Below are positions 20,996-31,635 of a DNA stretch of 64,000 nucleotides, one piece after another. A program made the position numbers and the translations under genes. The first letter of the stretch is position 1. Each line of letters begins with the position of its first letter. The notes under the pieces were generated by a model that was given only the letters and a program-made list of their open reading frames with translations, ran no database searches and was not told the origin of the DNA. Where the stretch lies: the NCBI RefSeq assembly GCF_017918235.1, contig NC_090594.1, positions 62,001 through 126,000 on the forward strand, given 5' to 3'. This stretch comes from Porcisia hertigi (taxonomy: Eukaryota > Euglenozoa > Kinetoplastea > Trypanosomatida > Trypanosomatidae).

Positions 20996-21722
20996 GGCTT
21001 GGCGTTGTGTTCACAGGGAATGCCCTGGGGAAAACAAGGAGGAAGTAACTGTATGTACACACTTGGATATATTTGGTGGGGGTATCGCATTCAAGCAAGG
21101 CAAAAACGCGCCGTTTTCATCTAGTCTTCTTGCTTGGCAGTGCGAAAGGGCGCCTGTGCGACGAAGGTGTGTGATTGCGTCTGTATGTCGAGAGCGTCGC
21201 AGAATCTCGTATCGTACGTCAACAAAGAGGGGAGGCCGGATTGAATGCTGTATCTCTTGTGCTGAGGCAACCAGTGCGGTTGCTTAGGGGGCCTTTACGA
21301 AAAGAAAAAGAACAAGTCGATTTGAGTGGGGGAAGAAGTGCAAGACATTAATGGGGCACGAGATTTAATCGACGCTAGAGAGAGAATCATGCGTAGAAAA
21401 GTACGTCAGGTGCGCAATTCATAAAAGCCTCTTTGAGACTATTCTTGGGACTCCCCACTCGAAGGCACCAACAGGAGCCGCAAATGGTCAGTGCGATTCC
21501 CTTCAAGCTGGGTACCTCGTCCACCTTTACTTGCAATTGTGTTGTTTTCGTACCCCTTCTTGTCTACTATGCATGCCCAACAGGTTGCCACTAGCAATGC
21601 CACCACACCTCACCAAAGAAAAGCATACGTGCATCGTCTTCGCAGAGCCTTCAATGGGCCGATCGGCGGTGCCCCCATCTAGGCACCCCACCCCCCACCC
21701 CCGGTAACACTGGCTACCAGCT
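20996..21722. other. Intergenic spacer
   Basis: No gene or conspicuous repeat is seen. Confidence 0.65.
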
Positions 21723-22283
21723 CTAGCTTGAGAAGTACATGCGCTCGGAGACATCGTCCACCATCCACGAAATTCCATCGAGTAAGCCCTGACCAGTTCT
21801 GGCACTGCACACACAGAGCTGTACGTGCCGCCTGCCTTTTCGGATCGTGTCTACATCAAGCAGGCTTGCGATTTCCTGCGGCGATAGCGCAGTTGGGATG
21901 TCGATCTTGTTGAGAAAAATCAGCAGGCTTGCCCCAGCCAAACGCTCTTCCTGCAGGAGGTGATGCAGCTCCTCTTTGCACATTAACAGGCGATCCATGT
22001 CGTTGCTGTCGACCACCCACACGAGACCATCTGTACTTTCAAAATAGTTGCGCCAGTAGCTACGCAGGCTTTGCTGACCACCCACATCCCACACGTTGAG
22101 AGTACACCCGCGAAACGTCAACGCAGTAATCTGAAATCCCAGAGTCGGGCTAATCGCGCTCGTGTCTTTGCCGCAGAGTTTTTTGACACACGTAGTTTTC
22201 CCCGCATTGTCCAGGCCTAACATAAGGATGCGCATTTCACGCTCCTTACGCTTTGTCTTCTTTATGATAGATAGAAGCCCCAT
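21723..22283 (-). CDS. ARL2: ADP-ribosylation factor-like protein 2
   Basis: ARL2 is a small GTPase that works with tubulin cofactors in tubulin folding and with lipidated-cargo carriers. The 186-residue protein starts [20 protein letters not shown], almost the ARL2 signature start. The P-loop GLDNAGKT is at 23-30, switch I has SPTLGFQ, switch II has WDVGGQ at 65-70 followed by [20 protein letters not shown], and the guanine motif is NKID at 125-128. The block [15 protein letters not shown] is ARL2-specific. All nucleotide-binding residues are present. The ATG at 22283 is fixed by the conserved N-terminus. ARL3 is the nearest alternative but fits less well. Confidence 0.95.
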   Translation of the reverse strand: MGLLSIIKKTKRKEREMRILMLGLDNAGKTTCVKKLCGKDTSAISPTLGFQITALTFRGCTLNVWDVGGQQSLRSYWRNYFESTDGLVWVVDSNDMDRLLMCKEELHHLLQEERLAGASLLIFLNKIDIPTALSPQEIASLLDVDTIRKGRRHVQLCVCSARTGQGLLDGISWMVDDVSERMYFSS

Positions 22284-23180
22284 CGTGCGGGGGAAGTGAC
22301 GCGCTTCAGTGCTTGAACGCGTGTGCTGGAATGAAAACCCAGCAAAAAGCAGGAGCCCCGCACCCGTAAGAAACAAAATGGTGAGTGAAAGGTCACGGCA
22401 ACACGCGAGAAACGGCAGATTAAAATATGAACAGGAAAAGAGATGCGTGAAATGAGACGGCTGTGCGCCCTCAAACGACACTTGAGCGTTCTAGCTAGAG
22501 CGTCCACGATAATGTGCCTTCACATGAACCTGCACTGGGAGCACGGCTAGCGAGTCAGCAAGATGAACGTGCACGACCCGACCCGACCCAATCCCTGCGA
22601 CATTGTAGGGGTCCACACGATGATGAAGCAAAAAACTCAAAGACGAAGGAGCAGGCCGAATAGGGAGGGGGGAGAGATGAGGCAGAAGAGTTGCGTGCTG
22701 ATAAAAAGCGCAAATATCAAATGAAGTTTACGCCAATCCTACGACTCCACTTTGCACTGAAGAGTAAATCCTTACACCGTGTTGGAGACGCTCACTGGGC
22801 GTCGAAGAGCACAAGACACGTCAGTCACAATTCGCGCAAACGAGAAAGGGCGAGGATGGCAGCGTTCGAGACTAGCAGCTAGCAGATATGCGTTCTCGGG
22901 AGTATTTCTTCGCTCACTGTCATCGTGCCGACGAAATGAAATCGCCGGTTGCGTTTGACTACATCTTCGTGCTGACAGGTTACATTTTTTCTTTAGCCTT
23001 CCTATCCACAGCAAGAACTAGTTTACCACTACTACAAAAAAAAAAAAGAGAAAGCCAGCACTACTGGACACTCACATTGCTACAGTGATCTTCAGAGAGG
23101 CGAAATGAAAGCGAAACGCATGGGGGCCATGCGAGCGTGGCGGCGGTTTCCCACATCGGTGCACTCGCGCGTCTGTCATA
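22284..23180. other. Intergenic spacer
   Basis: No gene is seen. A short direct repeat of CGACC lies near 22576-22588. Confidence 0.65.
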
Positions 23181-23540
23181 TTACCACCACGCTGCCTTGC
23201 GAATGCTGTCGTCGTAGGCCTCCACGGCCTTGTGAAGGAAGTGCATAAAAGCAAAGATGGGAAGCATGGACAGCACGTAGAACTGGATCATGTTGTACAG
23301 CCAGGTTCCCCAGCGAGAGCCGATGGAAAAGTATGTGCGAACCTGCATGAAGTCCGAGTAGCGCTGCTCAACACCGGCGACATCCCAAGACTTGTTGAAA
23401 TCGCGCTTGTGGTACTTGGACTCCGTCGCTTCGTACTCGAGGCGGCGCTTCTGCTCCGTTCGGCCCCAGCCGTATAGTGTGGGACCCGGGCGAGCGGGAG
23501 CCCGGTTCACCTGGTGACGAAGTAACGAGCGACGCAGCAT
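23181..23540 (-). CDS. Small single-span protein, 119 aa, probably mitochondrial inner membrane
   Basis: I do not recognise a family. The N-terminus (MLRRSLLRHQVNRAPARPGP) is basic and Arg-rich, like a mitochondrial targeting sequence. Residues 26-70 are charged. One hydrophobic helix spans about 80-102 (WLYNMIQFYVLSMLPIFAFM), and a short tail ends KAAWW. This layout is common among accessory subunits of kinetoplastid respiratory complexes and ATP synthase, but no specific subunit is recognised. The ATG at 23540 starts the basic segment; upstream codons in frame are not ATG. The window also codes an NDUFA5-type complex I subunit in the other unit. Confidence 0.75.
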   Translation of the reverse strand: MLRRSLLRHQVNRAPARPGPTLYGWGRTEQKRRLEYEATESKYHKRDFNKSWDVAGVEQRYSDFMQVRTYFSIGSRWGTWLYNMIQFYVLSMLPIFAFMHFLHKAVEAYDDSIRKAAWW

Positions 23541-24218
23541 TCTGATGACCGAGACGAGTTGACTGGAAGATGGTGAAACTCTAGAGGAGAAATTACAGAA
23601 GGTACCAAAGGCGATGCCGCCTCGCTTATTCACTATTTGTACTTGTGGAGCTAATGCAACAAGTGCAGAGCGCCAGGATTGAGGAGGAAGGGGAGAAAAA
23701 AGGCAGTGGACATGGATATTTTCTCCGACAAGATGTGAAGGGGTAATAACGCTCAGAAACACAGAGAGGGCTGTGTGGAAAAAAAGGTGTGGTCGCTGCC
23801 AGGTACTCCCGGCCTCAGCGTGCAACACGCGTGCGGGGCGGTTCTGCCCAGCAGTTCTAAATTTTCACAGCCGCACCCTCCTGACATGCAGTCATCCTTG
23901 GAGGATCTAGGGAGGAAGCAGTGAGATTGCTAGAGGTTTCCCTTTTAATTTGTCTTTTTTCTTTGGTGACACTTGTGATCCACACCCGAGCACGTTTGCG
24001 CAAGGAGTTCCGCTGACGGCGTCTTGGGCAGAGGAGCAAATTGGGGAAACAAGGGTAAGGCGCGCGGAACTCTGCTCTTGTTGAGCACACCTCTCAGCTT
24101 ATGCGAGTGCACGAATTGTTGTATGAATATCAGGTGCACGTATTAAGAAAGGAAGGTCGAGCACGAAACCTGGTCCAAACCTAGACAGCTCACCTACGCA
24201 GTCGCATGTATGAAATAC
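23541..24218. other. Intergenic spacer
   Basis: No gene or marked repeat is seen. Confidence 0.65.
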
Positions 24219-25091
24219 TCAAAACCGCCGAGAAAAATGACGTCCACTGTGCACACCACGGTAGCTGCTGCCGGTCGGAAGCCCTATGGACCCACCCATA
24301 GACTTGAAGAGTGCATACGTTACTGCAAAGGGAACAGAGCTTTTGAACGTTGTACGCAAAACCCCATTAAAAAAGAAACGGAAGCCCTCATCTCGCGCCA
24401 TAGAGCGAAAAACGCCCCCCATCTCGCGAAAGACAGCCCTCTCAGCTGCCACGTAATCTCTCAGCGCGTGAACGCCGCCAGGCCGCTCGCTCCAGTACGT
24501 GGACGAACGCATTGCATTGCGCACCGGTGCGGTGAGAAAAGTCAGGAGCGCATGGATGCGAAAGGCGCTCCACAGGTCTTCGCCAAAAGACCTACTGTAT
24601 GTTTGCTGCAGCACTGCAAGAGAAATGCCGTACCAAAGCACCCCCACTAGAGACGCCGCCAGCGCACCAGGAAAAAACGAGAGCACCCCATAATGTTGAG
24701 CGCTGAGCGCGATGCAGTTCAGTGGGCCCGAGTACCCTCGCACTTCTAGTTTGTTATAACGACAGCCGCCACCATTCATGCGATGAGAAACCGTCCGCAC
24801 AAACGTTTTTGCATATCCGAATAAGAAGCCGCCAAGAAGACTGCCGGCGGCCCCGCCAGCGGCAAAGACGTATCCGAAGTACAATGCTGCATGTGGCACT
24901 GCGAGCAGCATGGGCTGCGAGGGACTTCCAAGTATACCCTTGTATCGCTTTAGGCAGTAGTCCCCCAAATCCTTTGCGCGCGGAAGATTACGCAAGTCAG
25001 CCGACTTCACAAAGTCACGGTAGGGGTACAGTGCGACAATGGTGGCGACGCTGCTGGCGTACGCTAAAGCCCCCGTAAGCACGGAAGACAT
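24219..25091 (-). CDS. Mitochondrial carrier-like protein, atypical, 290 aa
   Basis: Members of the SLC25 family exchange metabolites across the mitochondrial inner membrane using three repeats of about 100 residues. This protein has the right length and the third-repeat ending MARDEGFRFFFNGVLRTTFK, then SSVPFAVTYALFKS, which is typical. Six hydrophobic segments can be placed. The hallmark PX[DE]XX[KR] motif is not intact in any repeat I can find: the first reads YPYRDFVK and another APVRNAMR. A Gly/Ala-rich span AAGGAAGSLLGGFLFGYAK lies near residue 85. The ATG at 25091 gives MSSVLTGALAYASSVATIVAL. It may be a divergent carrier with unknown substrate, or one located outside mitochondria. Moderately sure of the superfamily. 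Confidence 0.7.
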   Translation of the reverse strand: MSSVLTGALAYASSVATIVALYPYRDFVKSADLRNLPRAKDLGDYCLKRYKGILGSPSQPMLLAVPHAALYFGYVFAAGGAAGSLLGGFLFGYAKTFVRTVSHRMNGGGCRYNKLEVRGYSGPLNCIALSAQHYGVLSFFPGALAASLVGVLWYGISLAVLQQTYSRSFGEDLWSAFRIHALLTFLTAPVRNAMRSSTYWSERPGGVHALRDYVAAERAVFREMGGVFRSMARDEGFRFFFNGVLRTTFKSSVPFAVTYALFKSMGGSIGLPTGSSYRGVHSGRHFSRRF

Positions 25092-25912
25092 TGCCTTCCC
25101 CAGTGTTTTGCTTTTCCCGACAACGGAGGCACAACACCACGGCGGCAGTCTTGGAGAAAAATATGAAAATATCGAAGCACAGAACGCTACGAATCGAAGG
25201 ATTACGTGACCAAACCGCACATACGCCTTGCACAGCCACGCCAGCTCTCGAGAAGGCAGACAAAAGGGAATAGAGGATATAAAACGAGCACAGCCCAGCC
25301 GCAGAAAATCTGAAGTCAGTGCAGTGTGATGAAAGACACAACAGCAGAGATCTCAAGACGACTGAGAACATTCAAGGGACCGATTTTTTGTTGTTGGGCA
25401 AGTTAGAGAACGTGCTGAGCCAGAAGACAAGAATGATGTGCGCAACTCAGTACATCAGCGATGCGCCATTCGTACCCTATGATTGCTTGATTCGATTGAC
25501 CCCTGAACTTGCGCTTCAATTTTTCTTCTGCACAACAGTAACCTTTGAGAAATAGAATCTGTGGACAACGGGATCTTCTATGCCATACCATCTATAATGG
25601 ATCTATCAATATCTGTTGCTTCACACGTACACAAGCGCAAATTTACTTCATAAATCCTGGTGATGAGAGAGAAATGGGGAAAAACTGAAGCTGTGAGAGA
25701 GAGAGTTCACGAGCCGGTAACTAAGAACGCAAGACTGTAAATAGAATGGAGAAACCTACATTGTACGAAAAGAGACTGCGGATAGACACAGAATCTTAGC
25801 TCAGTCCAAATCGAAAAAGAAACACACCCACATGCGAGGCATGAGGGTCTGATGGGGCATTTAGCGGATGCGCGATTCCCTCCACTAAGGGGAGCACAGT
25901 CATCCATTGTGC
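25092..25912. other. Intergenic spacer
   Basis: No gene is seen. From here to about 36 kb the spacers become visibly more AT-rich than further left. Confidence 0.65.
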
Positions 25913-26860
25913 TCAAACTGGGTGAAAAACGGATCCATTGGAAGATAAATTGAGGCTTTGCCGTAGACCCAATCTGCCTGGAACCTGGAGTTGGTCTGCG
26001 TTGAATAACTCCCACTGGTCAACCTCGACCAAGGTAAAAGCACTAGCGACCTGTTTGATGTGCCGTGACAACTTGATGTTGTTGTGTAGCAGCTGATCCT
26101 GTGAAAGCCAAAGTCCTCGATTGGGCAAACTACAAACAAACGGATTTTTGGTTACTGCAGCGGTTAGAGCATTCATTCCTAGCGGAATCTCATCTGAAAC
26201 TTTCCAGCCACCGGCAGAGCTTGCATCTCTGCTGATTGCCTTGCGAAGTGACGGGTGTAATTTATCTATCTCGGGGGCCTCCACATCACCAAATCCGATT
26301 ACACTGGCCGTGAGACTGATCAGGATCGATTCGCTCCCTTCTTTCAGTTGAAGGTAACCCGATTCTAGGCCCGGGTGGTTCTTCCGAAACCAAAACGGAG
26401 ATGAGAAGTTAAGATCCGCCGCAGCAGCCTGAAGATTGTCGACAACCTCTTCACGTGCAAAGAACAAGCCGCTAAGCCCGCAGCGGGGGGAGACGGGTGC
26501 CCTTCCGTTCACATCCATCGCCTTGGGCAACGCCTTTTCAAGATAAAAGGCACGAGGCTCAAAATCCTTTGCAGAATCGGCAGTGTTGATAAAGTGAGAT
26601 GGAAGAGGGAGTGTGAAACGCGTTGGGGCGTCGCATTCTCGTGAAACCCGTACCGCCCAGGCTGGTACAAAGCGCTGCAGCGTGGCGCTCTTCGCAAATT
26701 GATCGTAATAAGCGCGGTCATGCTTATGGAGCTGAGCCATCAGAGCCATTGCGTTGTGACTTTGAAACACCAAATTACTGCAACAAGCGTTACACAATCT
26801 ACCAAGTTGTTGGCTGGGTGTCAAAGTCTTGGCCGCTGGGGCTTTACGCCGATACGACAT
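25913..26860 (-). CDS. Conserved hypothetical protein, 315 aa
   Basis: I do not recognise a domain. The ATG at 26860 starts MSYRRKAPAAKTLTPSQQLG; the in-frame codon at 26887 is GTG. The protein has no membrane span, no coiled coil and little low complexity. It contains paired cysteines (LCNACCSN) near residue 32, a compact stretch FSSPFWFRKNHPGLESGYLQ, and ISLTASVIGFGDVEAPEIDK. The basic start could serve mitochondrial import. It behaves like a conserved globular kinetoplastid protein of unknown role. Confidence 0.75.
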   Translation of the reverse strand: MSYRRKAPAAKTLTPSQQLGRLCNACCSNLVFQSHNAMALMAQLHKHDRAYYDQFAKSATLQRFVPAWAVRVSRECDAPTRFTLPLPSHFINTADSAKDFEPRAFYLEKALPKAMDVNGRAPVSPRCGLSGLFFAREEVVDNLQAAAADLNFSSPFWFRKNHPGLESGYLQLKEGSESILISLTASVIGFGDVEAPEIDKLHPSLRKAISRDASSAGGWKVSDEIPLGMNALTAAVTKNPFVCSLPNRGLWLSQDQLLHNNIKLSRHIKQVASAFTLVEVDQWELFNADQLQVPGRLGLRQSLNLSSNGSVFHPV

Positions 26861-27328
26861 TATCAACCCACTTTGAAAATCTGACACGTCAACAACAACG
26901 AAGAGAAGATTATCGAACCGAGCAATTTGTCTGAGTGCCCAACCCCGACGTTAGCGCTCCTCTGCGCAGCAAAGGGTCTCGAAAGAAAACTCACAAGAAG
27001 AAAAAAAGGAAATAAATACAGTAGTATACCTAGAATAGCAGCAGCGATAAGCTGATCGCACTAAAGGGGTGTTTTGGGGGGTAGGCAATTAGCGCGTTGC
27101 CTGCGACGACGCAGGGCAGAGTGTCTGTAAGTGCGCAGCAAACATCAGCTGTGCACTCGAGCTTTTCCTCGTTTTTTGTATGAAAATAGAGAACCGGGTG
27201 GATAGAGTGAACGGATGCATAAAAAAAAACAGAAAGGGAAAGAAGCAGAGTCAGTCTAGTTGAATAAATGAAACTCAATGAGTGCACAGAGAGAGGCGAT
27301 CCAGAAACATGAAACAGCAAGCTCAACA
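26861..27328. other. Intergenic spacer
   Basis: No gene is seen. AT-rich, with A-runs on the plus strand near 27000 and 27220. Confidence 0.65.
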
Positions 27329-28357
27329 TCACCTGCTTTCCTCTCTTCCGTGGTACTCGCTGTTTAGATATGTTCTAGGCAACTGCAATACGTTTTGGAT
27401 TCTGCTCTCTAGCTCTTCCATGACTGCTTCTGCGTTGACACCGGGAAGGGATTCGAGAAGATCACTAGCAGTCCTTAGAACATTCCTGCACTGCAGTACA
27501 AACTCTATCCGCTGCATTTCCACTCGGGCACTGCTTTCCCGCTGCAAATCAATTTGTTTGCGTTTACGGACCGCTAGATCTACTTCCTGTAAGCGCAGAA
27601 GATCTTCAGCGCGGCGAAGTCGCGCGTCGTATTCCTCTGACTTGATGAAACGTCGTTTTAGATCTGTTTCACAGATGCGAAGAAAACTGCACACGAGTCC
27701 AACTCTCTCATCTTGTTCGTTGGCGAGAAGACAGGCGCGCGCAGCCAGCTCGTCCCTTTCAAAAAACAAGAAAGTTTCAGTGCTGCTAGTCTTGGTGTCG
27801 AGGCCGCACTTTCCCATCATCACAAGCTTGTCTGAGCCGTGCACATCAATAAGTTCCGTCACTGAGTCCTCCTCATCGTGGCGGTGCTGCAGCTTTGCCA
27901 ACATAGTCTTCTTGCACTTTACTAGACTTGGTTCGGAGAGTACTTTTCTCGTCTGGTATGAGCTGACGTCTGCCCGGTATTGTTGCGCTCTCTCCTGAAG
28001 GTTCACGGCAAGTTGGGCGCATTCCTGTTCGCGCAGTTCAACCATGCGAAGTCGTGACTCCAGCTCCGCCGACAGAGCGTCCAAGTGTCGCTCACGCTCT
28101 ATCAAAGTAGCATTTGCAGCATTTTTTGTGTCATCGAGCAAACGACCCAATCGCTTGTTGCTCTCGCTCTCTGCTTCCAGTTTGGCTTCCAAGAGTGCAA
28201 TGTACTTTCTCAGCTGAGCGTTGGTTACCACCTCCTCTTTGAGTTTCTGTTCAAATGATTTCGTTTGTCGCTTTTTGTTATCGCAATACCGTTTAAGAAG
28301 CCCCTCTAGCTCTCCACATTTGGCGGCGTAGTTGGTAGCAGTGATGCCGACATTCAT
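27329..28357 (-). CDS. Coiled-coil protein, 342 aa, unknown function
   Basis: I do not recognise a family. The ATG at 28357 starts MNVGITATNYAAKCGELEGL. Residues about 10-150 form a coiled coil (KLKEEVVTNAQLRKYIALLE, ELESRLRMVELREQECAQLA). A less helical middle part (about 165-205) is followed by a second helical region with LLRLQEVDLAVRKRKQIDL. It is the second gene of the unit after the strand switch and follows another, larger coiled-coil gene. A cytoskeletal role is possible. No defects are seen. Confidence 0.75.
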   Translation of the reverse strand: MNVGITATNYAAKCGELEGLLKRYCDNKKRQTKSFEQKLKEEVVTNAQLRKYIALLEAKLEAESESNKRLGRLLDDTKNAANATLIERERHLDALSAELESRLRMVELREQECAQLAVNLQERAQQYRADVSSYQTRKVLSEPSLVKCKKTMLAKLQHRHDEEDSVTELIDVHGSDKLVMMGKCGLDTKTSSTETFLFFERDELAARACLLANEQDERVGLVCSFLRICETDLKRRFIKSEEYDARLRRAEDLLRLQEVDLAVRKRKQIDLQRESSARVEMQRIEFVLQCRNVLRTASDLLESLPGVNAEAVMEELESRIQNVLQLPRTYLNSEYHGREESR

Positions 28358-29088
28358 GGCGAGAAAGAAGGCGAGAAATCGACTCGTTAAACAGTGAGAT
28401 GGGAGTGTTGGAGTTAATGCCTGAAGCAACCGATAAAGAGTCTCTGTGAAGGGGGAGAAAAGAGGGTAGGAAATCCCTCGAGTCAGTTCAACCGTAAGGA
28501 AAAAATCCTTACACACGGAGAAAATATGAAAGAGGCGGCGTGATAACAGATCGTCCCGCGCTTCCACTTTCAATTTTTCCCCCAGTGCCAAGGTGAGCAA
28601 AGTTGAGAATCAGACACCAGTGGAAAAAAAAATATGCTGTCATGTCTCGCACAGAGCTGAAGAAACCCTTTGGCCTCTGAGTCTTGTGCTAACTCTATGG
28701 AAACGTTTCAAGAAATGTTTCGACTACATTCCACAGGACCAATCAGAAAGAGGCGCACAGAGCTTGTGTAACGTACGCTCGTGATGTGGAAAAAAACAGA
28801 CAGAATATCTCAAAAAAGCTGTTGGGGAGATGCTCGATTTTTCTTTGAGGAAGTTTGTTCAGTACGTACATCTTGCAGGCTACAGCTGAGCGAAGAGAAG
28901 CTGAGATATGAAACACCAATGGTTGATCCCAATGAGCAACTGAGCGCGCGGAATCTGTACTTCTCTTCGACTAAAAGAAAACTCATCAATTCATTGTGGA
29001 AGGGGAAAAAATGCGATCCTGCTCTCTAAACTCACATCTTTCGGAAAGAAAATAAAATCTAGAGAAAAAGAAGAAAAAAGCTCATATT
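28358..29088. other. Intergenic spacer
   Basis: No gene is seen. AT-rich. Confidence 0.65.
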
Positions 29089-31635
29089 CTATTGCGACTC
29101 ACTTGCACTCGTAGCGCTGCGCTTTTTAGGGTACCGTAAAGGACCCTCAGTCAGGTTGAGTCTCTCCATGAAAACCGCTTCCGCTTTCGGTTGTGCAGAT
29201 TCAACAAACATTGAAATACTTTTCTTGAGTGTTGAGTTTTGCTGCCGTAATGTCTGCAGCTCCGCTTCTTGAGATATAGCGAGCTCCATGACCCGCTTGA
29301 GCTCGTCAGCTACCTTGCCATGAGCTTCTCTGCGCACGTTTCGGAACGCATCGTGAAGTTTGTTGTACTTTTCAACAATGATGTCGCGATCGCGGATGAG
29401 ATCGTCTCTCTCAGCTAAAAGCTCTTTGATAGTTGAGGCGTCACTCGCACATCGTATCTTGAGCTCGTCCAGCGCGCTTCGCAGTTTCATATTTTGCTCC
29501 TTCGCTGACGCGCAGGCGTTCTCGACATCCTTTCTTGCTTTACTCTCCGCGTGAAGGAGCTTCTCGAACTTTTCGCATTTCTCGACATAAGCATTGAACT
29601 TATGTTTCATGTTTTCGCTCTCCTTTCGCTTGTCGGACAAAATCAAAGAGAGTTTAGAGTCCTGAGTTCCAAGGCGTTCCTGCAGTTGAGTCACCTGCAG
29701 CATCAAAGCAGAGTTAGATCGAGTGGACTCTATATGGAGGATTTCCAATTCTTCACAGCGCTTTTTTGAAATGTCTAGCGATGTGGAAAAGTTCTGGGCC
29801 TGTGCTTTTAGCGCCTGCAGTTCAGCTTCCGTGATTTCTAACGTCTTTGTTTGCGCGCGAAGTTCACCTTCGAGATCGCTGAGAACCGTCTCTAAGTCCG
29901 TAATCCGAGCACCTGCAGCTTCACACTTCTGATCAGCTGCAGCGATCCTGTGCTTCAGGGAGTCGTTCTCAAGCTGGAGTCGCTCATTTTCCTCACGAAT
30001 TTCGTTAAGGTTGGCGTTTAACAGTTCGTCAAGTCCCCCCAGCTCTTGTCGCATAGACTCCACTTGATCTTTGAGCCAGGCGTTGTCCTGAGCAAAATTG
30101 TCACGCTCAAGAGCAACTTGCTTGAATTGCGCGCCACTCTGGTTAAGCTGGCTTTCTAGGAGTGACAGAGCCTTACGTTGTTCTGTGGTTATCTGCTCAT
30201 TGGTACGGCAGCACTTTGAGAGAGTACTAAGCTCCTCTGAGGTTTTTGCTGCACTAATTTCGCTCTGAATAAGAAGTTCTTCAGCACGCACAAGAGCCTG
30301 GGAGCTATCAGAAAGCTGAACCTGTAAGGCATGAAAGCGATGCTCCAAGGCTGCATCGAACGACACCTGCTGGTCAAGAAGGATTGAGCTGCGCATAATC
30401 TGCTCTCTCTGTGCAAGGTCTGAGAGCTGTTGTGCACGCAATGCACCAGTCAGTTCCTGCACTGACGACCACGCTGTGCTACTGCTCTGCTCAGCAAGCA
30501 TGCACCTCTCCGTTGAATCACGCTTGAAGGTAGAAAACTCAGCTTGCACCGCGGCCAAGGCGATGGAGCTTGTACGCTTGTAGTTATCGAACTCCATAAG
30601 AGTGGTTGCATAGCTGTCTTTGACTGCCGTGAACTCCGTGTCAAGGTCTTCCTTCTGCTTTGATGTTTCGTTGAGCTGCTCATTAAGACGCAGGAGCTCA
30701 GTCTGGAGCTCACACAGCATTTTCTTTGTGGAGATTTCCCTGTCCTTTTGCTCTCGAACATCGCTTTCCAGTGTCTGAATCAGCTGTAGTTGCTGCTCTG
30801 CGGCACTCTGAGACTCTTGTAGCGCGCGGGTCGTCACGACAAACTGCTTCTCGGCACGGTCGCAATTTTGTTGAAGCTGGGCCACTTCCTCAGAGAGTTG
30901 CCTCTGCTTCTCTTCGTCGCGGTGGCGTTGTCGCGTCAACTCATCGTTGGCGGAAAGGAGACAATCGTTGTTCTTCCGAAGAGATTCTTTTTCTTCTTTG
31001 AGCTTGGTCACGCGCTCGAGCAGCCGCTCCATACTAGAAGAAACGTTTGCGCCAGCTTCGCGGAGAGCCTGATTTTCTGCGGTGCTCTGAGCCAGTGATG
31101 ATCGCAGGCAATCGAGAGCCTCAGCATCCTTTTTCCGAGACGCGAGCATGTCTTTCAGCTCCACCTGAAATTTGGTAACGAGGTGTTCGTAGTCCGCCAC
31201 ACGCTGAGCAGACGAGGAGAGATCAGCTTTAGTCGAAGCCAAAGTTTTTAGCAGCTCTGCATTTTCACGCTCTAGATCTAAGTGTTTCTGTTGCTGGTCC
31301 TGAATATCGGTGGTGTGCTGAGCCAAAAGCTGCTGTGCAACACCTAGCTCTTCTTTTAAGCACGCTATAGTGTCATCCCGATTTCTGAGTGCTGCCTGAT
31401 CGGCTGTGCTTTTCTTCTCCACGTCTGAAAGCCTTCGGCGCAAGTCTGTGTTTTCTGCACTCCATTGCTCGACAACCTCGAACGCCTCATCCTTCAGCAA
31501 CTTTATTTCCTTTTCAGCACGATCCTTTTGACCTAGTGCAGCGGAAAGTTCGCAACGCGAACTTTGAAGCTCGTCCTCCAGCTGTGAAATACGCTGGGCT
31601 AGAACATCATTTATGCGGTCTTGTTTTTGTGACAT
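29089..31635 (-). CDS. Long coiled-coil protein, 848 aa
   Basis: This protein is almost entirely coiled coil from residue 1 (MSQKQDRINDVLAQRISQLE) to about 820, with Glu, Gln, Leu, Ala, Ser and Lys in heptads and few prolines. The last 30 residues (LTEGPLRYPKKRSATSASES) are non-helical and basic. It resembles golgins, SMC-like rods or flagellar/basal-body rods equally well, so no family is assigned. It is the first gene of the minus-strand unit next to the strand switch. The ATG at 31635 follows a non-ATG in-frame extension. Confidence 0.8.
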   Translation of the reverse strand: MSQKQDRINDVLAQRISQLEDELQSSRCELSAALGQKDRAEKEIKLLKDEAFEVVEQWSAENTDLRRRLSDVEKKSTADQAALRNRDDTIACLKEELGVAQQLLAQHTTDIQDQQQKHLDLERENAELLKTLASTKADLSSSAQRVADYEHLVTKFQVELKDMLASRKKDAEALDCLRSSLAQSTAENQALREAGANVSSSMERLLERVTKLKEEKESLRKNNDCLLSANDELTRQRHRDEEKQRQLSEEVAQLQQNCDRAEKQFVVTTRALQESQSAAEQQLQLIQTLESDVREQKDREISTKKMLCELQTELLRLNEQLNETSKQKEDLDTEFTAVKDSYATTLMEFDNYKRTSSIALAAVQAEFSTFKRDSTERCMLAEQSSSTAWSSVQELTGALRAQQLSDLAQREQIMRSSILLDQQVSFDAALEHRFHALQVQLSDSSQALVRAEELLIQSEISAAKTSEELSTLSKCCRTNEQITTEQRKALSLLESQLNQSGAQFKQVALERDNFAQDNAWLKDQVESMRQELGGLDELLNANLNEIREENERLQLENDSLKHRIAAADQKCEAAGARITDLETVLSDLEGELRAQTKTLEITEAELQALKAQAQNFSTSLDISKKRCEELEILHIESTRSNSALMLQVTQLQERLGTQDSKLSLILSDKRKESENMKHKFNAYVEKCEKFEKLLHAESKARKDVENACASAKEQNMKLRSALDELKIRCASDASTIKELLAERDDLIRDRDIIVEKYNKLHDAFRNVRREAHGKVADELKRVMELAISQEAELQTLRQQNSTLKKSISMFVESAQPKAEAVFMERLNLTEGPLRYPKKRSATSASESQ

